Source: Oscillospiraceae bacterium (GTDB lineage Bacteria; Bacillota; Clostridia; Oscillospirales; CAG-272). From it: 64,000 bases of DNA. The notes under the pieces are model-generated. The model was not told where the DNA came from, searched no databases, and worked only from the letters and a program-made list of their open reading frames with translations. The stretch is taken from NCBI GenBank assembly GCA_015064785.1, contig SVRM01000004.1:1-64000 (forward strand). Direction: 5' to 3'. The number at the start of each line of letters is the position of its first letter. Within the stretch, counting starts at the first letter, position 1. Shown piece by piece: positions 57,677 to 64,000 of this stretch. The position numbers and the translations under genes were made by a program.

Positions 57677-59152
57677 ATGAAAAACAAGAACCGTATCCGT
57701 TCCATTTCACTGATCCTGTCGTTGCTTGCGGCAGCATCGGTCATTTCCTGCGGCAGTGAACAAACACCAGCCGTGACCACCGCCGATACAACACCCGCTG
57801 TTACCGCCGATACAGCTGCGGCTGAAACAGATGCGGCACCGGTTTATACCGACGATATGCCCGATCTTGACCTTAACGGTTATCAGTTCCGTATTTACTC
57901 CGAGCTTTGGACGTTTGACAATACTTACGGTGCGCACCGCATGATGTACGATGAATATACGGGCAATCCCGTCAACGATGTACTGCATGAATCCACACTG
58001 TACATTGAAGATCGCTTCAACTGTGACGTTGTCATGATCGATGGCGGTGATCCGTTCCAGATGGAGGGCAATACGACGAATATTGTGCTTGGCGGTGAGG
58101 ATGCGTTTGATATTGCAGTCGGACATGACGGCATTATGCGTTCCATGGCACAGCAGGGACTTTTCTATAATATTTATGATATTGAGCAGTTCAACTTTGA
58201 CAAGCCGTGGTGGCAGCCGTCAAAAGGACTCGATTTCCTTGGGGATCTGTACTTTGCGTCGTCTTATCTTTCCTTTACCGGTCTTCACTGGACACGCGCT
58301 TTGATGGTCAACAAGGACTATATGCGTTCCATTGACCTTGAAATGCCGTATGACCTTGTACGCGAGGGCAAATGGACGCTGGATGCCATGATGGCATTTG
58401 TCAAGAATTCCTCCAATGACATTGATGGTAACGGGAATCTGGATTCAACAGTCGACAAAATTGCATTTGCAACAGGGGATGAAACGCTGTACTGTATGCA
58501 GGAATCACTTGGTATCACGCCGTATCGCCGTACAGATGACAGCATCGTTCTTGATCTGGACATCGATCGCGCCGATACTGCGCTGACCAAACTGCGTGAA
58601 CTCCAAAAGAGCGGCGATTTTTTGCTTGATACCTCCACACAGTTTGCCGAAAAGCACTTCATGACCGGCAATCTTCTGATGGTATACGGTCAGATCGGCG
58701 ATGCTTATAACTATTACCGCGAATGTGACTTTTCCTATGGCTTTTTGCCGTCACCCAAATATGACGAGGCACAGGACAGTTATTTGAACTGCTGTACCGA
58801 TATGCCGTGGGCAATTCCGAATACGATTTCCGAAGAGCAGGGAGATATCATCGGCACAGTTGTTGAGGCGATGTCCTGCCGCAACTATCTCTATGTTCTG
58901 CCCGCATACTTTGACGTTGCGATGAAGAGCCGTACAGCAGACACGGCTGATGATGCGGAAATGCTGCAACTGATTGCGGATACCCGGATTCTGCCGTATG
59001 CCCGCTCCTATGATCTGCGGTTCGGTGCACTGATAAAGGATATTTTCAAAACCAATAAGAGCGTTGCATCCTATTATGAATCGCAGAAGAAAAATGCCGA
59101 AAAGACGCTTAAAAAGGTCATTGCTGCATACGAAGATATGAAAAACAATTGA
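57677..59152 (+). CDS. Extracellular solute-binding lipoprotein
   Basis: Lipobox AASVISCGSE; LYIEDRFNCDVV; SD aaggag before ATG 57677. Confidence 0.87.
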   Translation: MKNKNRIRSISLILSLLAAASVISCGSEQTPAVTTADTTPAVTADTAAAETDAAPVYTDDMPDLDLNGYQFRIYSELWTFDNTYGAHRMMYDEYTGNPVNDVLHESTLYIEDRFNCDVVMIDGGDPFQMEGNTTNIVLGGEDAFDIAVGHDGIMRSMAQQGLFYNIYDIEQFNFDKPWWQPSKGLDFLGDLYFASSYLSFTGLHWTRALMVNKDYMRSIDLEMPYDLVREGKWTLDAMMAFVKNSSNDIDGNGNLDSTVDKIAFATGDETLYCMQESLGITPYRRTDDSIVLDLDIDRADTALTKLRELQKSGDFLLDTSTQFAEKHFMTGNLLMVYGQIGDAYNYYRECDFSYGFLPSPKYDEAQDSYLNCCTDMPWAIPNTISEEQGDIIGTVVEAMSCRNYLYVLPAYFDVAMKSRTADTADDAEMLQLIADTRILPYARSYDLRFGALIKDIFKTNKSVASYYESQKKNAEKTLKKVIAAYEDMKNN

Positions 59153-59176
59153 TTGAAGAGAAAACAGAGGACAAAT

Positions 59177-60406
59177 ATGAATCCATTATTACCGGAACTT
59201 TGCTTTATGCCCGATGCGGAAGCACACGTGATGCCAAACGGACGGCTGTATCTTTACGGCTCGTGGGATTTATCCGGAAATCCTGGCTACTGCTCCGGCG
59301 TGATGCACACGTACTCGACCGACGATATGGTACATTTTACCGATCACGGCGTGATTTTTGAAAACACAGAGGAACATCGCGGAATGCCGTGGAGTCAATC
59401 CACGGTGTTATATGCACCCGATGCCATTCACAAAAACGGCAAGTATTATCTGTATGTCTGTTCCTCCTGCGGTGAGGAGGGTGTCGCTGTCGCCGATCAT
59501 CCGGCAGGTCCGTTTTCCTGCGCGGAGCCGGTTATCGGTGCAGACGGACGCGGCATTGACCCGGCGGTCTTTGTCGATGAGGACGGGCAGGCGTATTATC
59601 TGTGGGGGCAGTTCTCCCTACATGGCGGAAAGCTCGCCGATGACATGAAAACGATCATCCCGGACAGTGAGAAGGCCGATATTCTCACAGAGTGGGAGCA
59701 TGGCTTCCATGAAGGCTCAAGCCTGCGCCGCCGCGGAGATAAGTATTATATTGTTTACACCGACATATCGCGAGGACGGGCAACGTGTCTTTCGTATGCT
59801 GTATCCGATCACCCGCTGGGACCGTACAAAAAGGGCGGCGTTATCATCGACAACGTCGGCTGTGACCCCAAATCCTGGAACAATCACGGCTCCATCGAGT
59901 GCTTCGGCGGACAGTGGTATGTCTTTTATCACCGTTCCTCCCAGAACGGTCAGACCTGCCGCCGCGTCTGTGCCGAGCCGATTTTCTTTGACGAAAACGG
60001 CATGATCGCCGAGGTGCGTCAGACCTCCTCCGGTGCGGAATGGGCGCTTTCGCCGGCTTTGATTCCTGCGCGTATCGCCTGCCGTATGATGGGTGGGTGT
60101 TACATCACCGAGCGTGACGGCAGAGAGGTTCTGCTTGTCAGCGGCGGAGGACATTGGGGACAGCGTGACTGGGCAGAGTACCGGTACATTGACTTCGGTG
60201 ACGGAACACTTTCACAGGCTTCGTTCTGCGTCAGGGGCAGCGGCAGCATTGCCGTCAGATGCGATTCCGGTGAGCTGTGCAGGGTTTCCTTTGCGTGTGA
60301 GGACTGTGAAACGGTGACGGTGCCGATGGCATCCGCATCCGGCAGACAGACTGTCTGGCTGTTCTTTGAAGGGGAATTTGTCCTGCGCGAGTTTGGCTTT
60401 CAATAA
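59177..60406 (+). CDS. Glycoside hydrolase family 43-like protein
   Basis: PDAEAHVMPNGRLYLYGSWD, IDPAVFVDEDGQAYYLWGQFS, HEGSSLRRRGDKYYIVYTD. Confidence 0.88.
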   Translation: MNPLLPELCFMPDAEAHVMPNGRLYLYGSWDLSGNPGYCSGVMHTYSTDDMVHFTDHGVIFENTEEHRGMPWSQSTVLYAPDAIHKNGKYYLYVCSSCGEEGVAVADHPAGPFSCAEPVIGADGRGIDPAVFVDEDGQAYYLWGQFSLHGGKLADDMKTIIPDSEKADILTEWEHGFHEGSSLRRRGDKYYIVYTDISRGRATCLSYAVSDHPLGPYKKGGVIIDNVGCDPKSWNNHGSIECFGGQWYVFYHRSSQNGQTCRRVCAEPIFFDENGMIAEVRQTSSGAEWALSPALIPARIACRMMGGCYITERDGREVLLVSGGGHWGQRDWAEYRYIDFGDGTLSQASFCVRGSGSIAVRCDSGELCRVSFACEDCETVTVPMASASGRQTVWLFFEGEFVLREFGFQ

Positions 60407-60423
60407 ATAAAAGATGCAATGGG

Positions 60424-60460
60424 AAAAGGTGTCCGGTCGGAAGGCTCGGACACCTTTTGT
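60424..60460. terminator. Bidirectional terminator between convergent genes
   Basis: Perfect 12-bp stem aaaaggtgtccg/cggacacctttt. Confidence 0.85.
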
Positions 60461-60462
60461 TA

Positions 60463-61908
60463 TCAGATTGCATGTGTTTCCAGAACTTCCTGCCGATCGT
60501 CGATTTCCCATGCGGTCAGACCGCGGTCTTCAAATTCGATTTCGCCGTTCTGGTTGTCATAGGGATCGATACGCGGAAAGGCTTTTGGAGGATTGAACTG
60601 CTTCTGGAAATCATTGCAGGTGACATGACGCCACGGATCGAGATTACCGAAATAGTGGTTCCAATTCCGCTTATTGCCCGAGCGGTACGCGCCGCCGCCA
60701 TAGGAAGGATCGCAGTACAGCCAGCCGAACGGTGCAATCCAGAACATTGCCCAGTCGTGCGAGCCGATGGACGCTGTTCCGTGTCCGCGGTCATGTACAC
60801 CGTGTCCCGATTCCCATTTGGCGGGAATACCGAGAATGCGGCACAGCGTGATGAATGTAAGCGCCTGTACACCGCAGTCGCCGCGTCCGTGCAGTACCGC
60901 AAATTCCGGAATATTTTCCAGTGCAAAGTATGAGCGCATATAGGAATAGCGGATGTGCGATGTGACCCAGTCATATACACGGCGTGCAAGCTTCAGCGGA
61001 TTCGTTTCTTTTCCGGCAATCTCATCGGCAAGGGCGATCATGTACGGCGTGAAGCGGATGTGTGGGTACTGCTCCATCACATACGGCACCAGCTCCTCAG
61101 GCAGAGGATCGGCTGCATGGTCTGCGGCCTGACGCTTTGCATCAGCACTTGACAGATCGTGATACGGCGCGGTATGAATATAGGAATATTCTACCCAGTA
61201 CTCCTCATCCGGCTGATAGACGGTTTCGATATACGCCGTGGTTTGCTCTGCTTTCCTGATTTTTACGGGATGGGAGGAGCAGAGCAGCTTGATATCGGAC
61301 TGCGACAGGGACGGCGCGGGATACGGCAGATGCACGCGGATGGGTTTACCGATCTCATCTTCATGTACCTCTGCCGGTTTGATCGACATGCGGACATGAT
61401 ACCAGCGAGAGAGGGAACCTGCATGGCGCATCTGTCGGATGGTATCGTTTCCAGGCTTTGCGGGCGGCGGAGAGACATAATCCGGCTCCTGTATGCGGCG
61501 AAGCAGATTTCCGCACTGGTTCATCAGATTGGAATATGCTGCACGCTGGAAATAGGGAACACCGGCACGCAGAATATAATCGGCATGTCCCGATGCAATC
61601 AGCGCATCGATGTGATGCATCTGCATATCGGGATACGTCTCGCGGAACCGGGCAAGCAGATCCTCCGCTGTCACCTGATAGTCATGGACAAGCTCCGCGG
61701 CAATCGCATGTTCCAGCATCAGACGGCGGCGCATAGCATCGGTCAGCAGATTGGCATGATGAATGCCGGAGGAAAGAATTCCTTCGATATAGGTCATCTC
61801 CCCCTCGAAATCGCCGGAATAACGGTAGGACTTGACATCCTCCGGCAGCTCGACGGAAAGATACGGCAGATCTTCATATCGGTAAAACGGGCGGCTGGAA
61901 TTCGGCAT
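60463..61908 (-). CDS. Transglutaminase-like domain protein
   Basis: RGDCGVQALTFITLCRILGIPAKW ... SHDWAMFWIAPFGWLYCDPSYG. Confidence 0.82.
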   Translation of the reverse strand: MPNSSRPFYRYEDLPYLSVELPEDVKSYRYSGDFEGEMTYIEGILSSGIHHANLLTDAMRRRLMLEHAIAAELVHDYQVTAEDLLARFRETYPDMQMHHIDALIASGHADYILRAGVPYFQRAAYSNLMNQCGNLLRRIQEPDYVSPPPAKPGNDTIRQMRHAGSLSRWYHVRMSIKPAEVHEDEIGKPIRVHLPYPAPSLSQSDIKLLCSSHPVKIRKAEQTTAYIETVYQPDEEYWVEYSYIHTAPYHDLSSADAKRQAADHAADPLPEELVPYVMEQYPHIRFTPYMIALADEIAGKETNPLKLARRVYDWVTSHIRYSYMRSYFALENIPEFAVLHGRGDCGVQALTFITLCRILGIPAKWESGHGVHDRGHGTASIGSHDWAMFWIAPFGWLYCDPSYGGGAYRSGNKRNWNHYFGNLDPWRHVTCNDFQKQFNPPKAFPRIDPYDNQNGEIEFEDRGLTAWEIDDRQEVLETHAI

Positions 61909-61943
61909 AGAGATACCTCCGTAGTTTTGGTGATTTCTTTGGT

Positions 61944-63290
61944 TTACCAGAAGAAAATTTCGACACAGGAGCCGTAGGGCAGACGGATGGTGTTGTCAAC
62001 GACAGTTTCACCGGTTCTCTGGAAGCAGTATTCCACATCGATTCTGGTGATGTCGGCACGGGAGAGGTCGACGCCGCGCAGATCGAGCTCGGCCGTCTGT
62101 GCTTCACCGGAAATGTTGGCAATGAGCAAGACGGATTTTCCATCCTTCGTTGCGGCAAGCGTGTAAACACCGTCGGTATCGGAGGAGCTTTCGATTTCCA
62201 GACCCATTTGATATGCGCGGTTGAACATCATCATCGCGTAATACGCCGGGTAGGGCTTCAGGTTGTCGGGATTGAACAGACCGCCGAAGTCGCTGGCTTC
62301 GATCCGACCGTCATAGAAGTTCAGAACTGCTGTGGTCTGACGCTGCATACCGCACATCATGGCAAGAATCTTTGCGGCAGCTTCCGGCTCTCTGCGTGCA
62401 TGGACATGCGGGGAGGTATTCCATTCGTTGCAGTGGTCCTCTGTGTTTTCAAAACCGAAGCTGTTCAGCATCCAGCGGCAGTATTCCGCCTGCTCCAGTG
62501 CCATGTGAACAGGAGAGTAGGAATGCCATGTGAAGAAGTCCAGCGGTGCTTTGTGCTCCTCGGACGTGATGTATTTGAAGAAATCACGTGCGAAGATGAT
62601 GGTATATTCGTCACCGGTAAACGGGTCCTGTCCCTCGAGCATGTTGCGCTTTTCGTCCGCCGGCAGACCGTAGAAGCCGGAGCAGCCGTAGCCGCCGACC
62701 TTGATCGTATCACCGAAGCAGTTCTTCAGATGATTTGCGGTCACGGAATAGAGCTCGTAGAACTCTTCGGCAGTACCGCGCCACATCGCCGCGTATTCGA
62801 GCTTCCAGCAGTCGTCCGGTTCATTCCAGATTTCCCAGTATTTGATGCCGAAATGATAACCGTCAGCCCAACCCTCGTTGTAGTGACGGATGACATGCTC
62901 ACAGATGCGTGCCCACTTTCCGAAGTCCTTGGGCGGGAAAATGCGGTATGCCTTGCGCAGGTGTTCGTTTTCAATGGTGACACCGAGACGGAAAATCGGC
63001 TCGCAGTGATGTTTCATCAGCTTTTCGATCAGCCAGTCGGTGAAGGCAAAGTCGTAGCAGGCGGGATCGTTTTCGTCCGCATCAAAGTCGCGGAACAGGT
63101 TGGGGATGTCGACGTACAGGTCGCCGCCCAGCCAGCCGCACACGTCGTGCAGACGGGAATAGGGCATTCCCGCATCGGAAAGGTAATGGAACATGCGGTC
63201 ATCGTGGAACATCATCGGCGGCTGTCCCAGACCGTGCATCGGTTTGATTTTGTTGCCTGTGAGACGGGCAAAATCGGCTGTGATTTTCAT
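61944..63290 (-). CDS. Glycoside hydrolase family 39-like (beta-xylosidase type)
   Basis: YWEIWNEPDDCWK acid/base motif, HCNEWNTSPH nucleophile region, MPYSRLHDVCG; start 63290. Confidence 0.83.
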   Translation of the reverse strand: MKITADFARLTGNKIKPMHGLGQPPMMFHDDRMFHYLSDAGMPYSRLHDVCGWLGGDLYVDIPNLFRDFDADENDPACYDFAFTDWLIEKLMKHHCEPIFRLGVTIENEHLRKAYRIFPPKDFGKWARICEHVIRHYNEGWADGYHFGIKYWEIWNEPDDCWKLEYAAMWRGTAEEFYELYSVTANHLKNCFGDTIKVGGYGCSGFYGLPADEKRNMLEGQDPFTGDEYTIIFARDFFKYITSEEHKAPLDFFTWHSYSPVHMALEQAEYCRWMLNSFGFENTEDHCNEWNTSPHVHARREPEAAAKILAMMCGMQRQTTAVLNFYDGRIEASDFGGLFNPDNLKPYPAYYAMMMFNRAYQMGLEIESSSDTDGVYTLAATKDGKSVLLIANISGEAQTAELDLRGVDLSRADITRIDVEYCFQRTGETVVDNTIRLPYGSCVEIFFW

Positions 63291-63329
63291 GAGAGTCATC
63301 CTTTCATTGTCAGAATATGAATTAAATGT

Positions 63330-63358
63330 ATTATAACAGATGATACCGCGCTTGTCAA
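63330..63358 (-). promoter_or_regulatory. Consensus sigma-A promoter of GH39-like gene
   Basis: Minus strand TTGACA - 17 bp - TATAAT. Confidence 0.85.
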
Positions 63359-63418
63359 GGATACAAAAGAATTTACATAAGCCGGAAAAAACAATTTGCA
63401 GAAATCCTATGGCGGAAA

Positions 63419-63447
63419 TTGACAAATACGAAAAACTGTGATACAAT
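63419..63447 (+). promoter_or_regulatory. Sigma-A-type promoter for lipoprotein gene at right edge
   Basis: TTGACA (63419-63424) - 17 bp - TACAAT (63442-63447). Confidence 0.78.
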
Positions 63448-63523
63448 GAATACAAAAGGAAAACATCAAATGACATAGGTTTTTGCTGCACTGTATGAAG
63501 TACCAAATGCAGGAGGGACGTAT

Positions 63524-64000
63524 ATGAAAAAATGGAACTGCCGCATAGTGACGATTGTGCTGTCAGCCATGCTGATATTGACGATGCTCCTGTTCTCCTG
63601 CTGCACCGATGACGGCACGGAGCAGGTGCAAACAGACGAAACCTCCGGTGATGCAGCCGCTGTGCCGCTTACCGACCGGGATACGCCAGATGCGCGGTAC
63701 ATCTCGGAGATTTCCTCCTACCGATTGCAGGAGTGGCCTGAGGGACATTCTCTGAAACGGTTCGGATATGCATCTTTTGTCCGCGGCGGATGCTATTATG
63801 CGGAAGCTGTCGGCGGATATGCTGTTCTGGATGGGGAAGGCGCATTGCTGCGGACACTGTCCCATTCGATGTTGGGAAGCGATAACGTGCTGACCTTTAC
63901 CTGTAATGAAGCTGAGGAATTTCTGGTGCTGACCACAAACGGCATCGGCGTGGAGCTGCACCGTTTGGATGAAGGGGGCTCTGTAACGAATACAGTCAGC
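63524..64000 (+). CDS. Lipoprotein, partial (runs off window); possible propeller/SBP-type
   Basis: ATG 63524 after aggaggg SD; MKKWNCRIVTIVLSAMLILTMLLFSCCTDDG lipobox; open frame to window end, so absent from the supplied complete-ORF track. Confidence 0.8.
   Translation, partial: MKKWNCRIVTIVLSAMLILTMLLFSCCTDDGTEQVQTDETSGDAAAVPLTDRDTPDARYISEISSYRLQEWPEGHSLKRFGYASFVRGGCYYAEAVGGYAVLDGEGALLRTLSHSMLGSDNVLTFTCNEAEEFLVLTTNGIGVELHRLDEGGSVTNTVS

Noticed and set aside
1-64000. CRISPR arrays, tRNA or rRNA genes, prophage or integrase modules
   Set aside because: No periodic direct-repeat/spacer pattern, no recognisable TpsiC-arm plus acceptor layout, and no integrase or transposase motif seen by reading; a tRNAscan or HMM run would be needed to be certain.

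Overview
The window is a gene-dense segment from a Gram-positive Clostridia-type gut bacterium (Oscillospiraceae-like; inferred from gene content, not proven). I support about 45 protein-coding genes and many promoters and terminators, but no rRNA, tRNA, CRISPR or clear transposase gene. Main blocks: (i) carbohydrate genes spread across the window: GH36 alpha-galactosidase, L-fucose isomerase, a GH99-like enzyme, two tandem DUF4838 proteins, an ADP-ribosylglycohydrolase-family protein, a GH28-like beta-helix protein, GH43, GH39, and several solute-binding lipoproteins with no ABC permease in the window; (ii) a SpoIID-like protein, a GT4-CsaB fusion, and addB-addA (addA split by an apparent 1-nt frameshift); (iii) a compact minus-strand unit rimM-trmD-murJ-O-antigen ligase-DUF4330-DUF4330-fur with repeated 4-bp overlaps; (iv) rpsU, phosphodiesterases, a Veg-like protein, a two-component system, and type III glutamine synthetase; (v) M50-like protease, TPR/LRR protein, HtrA, CapA. 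The observations most worth follow-up are: the leader at 46.7-47.1 kb (consensus promoter, 16-codon ORF, mutually exclusive hairpins near a start codon) ahead of a CD3324/Mor-like regulator; an EIIA-like protein lacking both active-site histidines; the DUF4838/DUF4838/ADP-ribosylglycohydrolase neighbourhood; the multi-hairpin repeat pair flanking a solute-binding protein gene; and the rimM-to-fur gene chain. A partial lipoprotein gene running off the right edge (63524-64000) is missing from the supplied ORF track. Family assignments come from motif recognition only; no database search was run.
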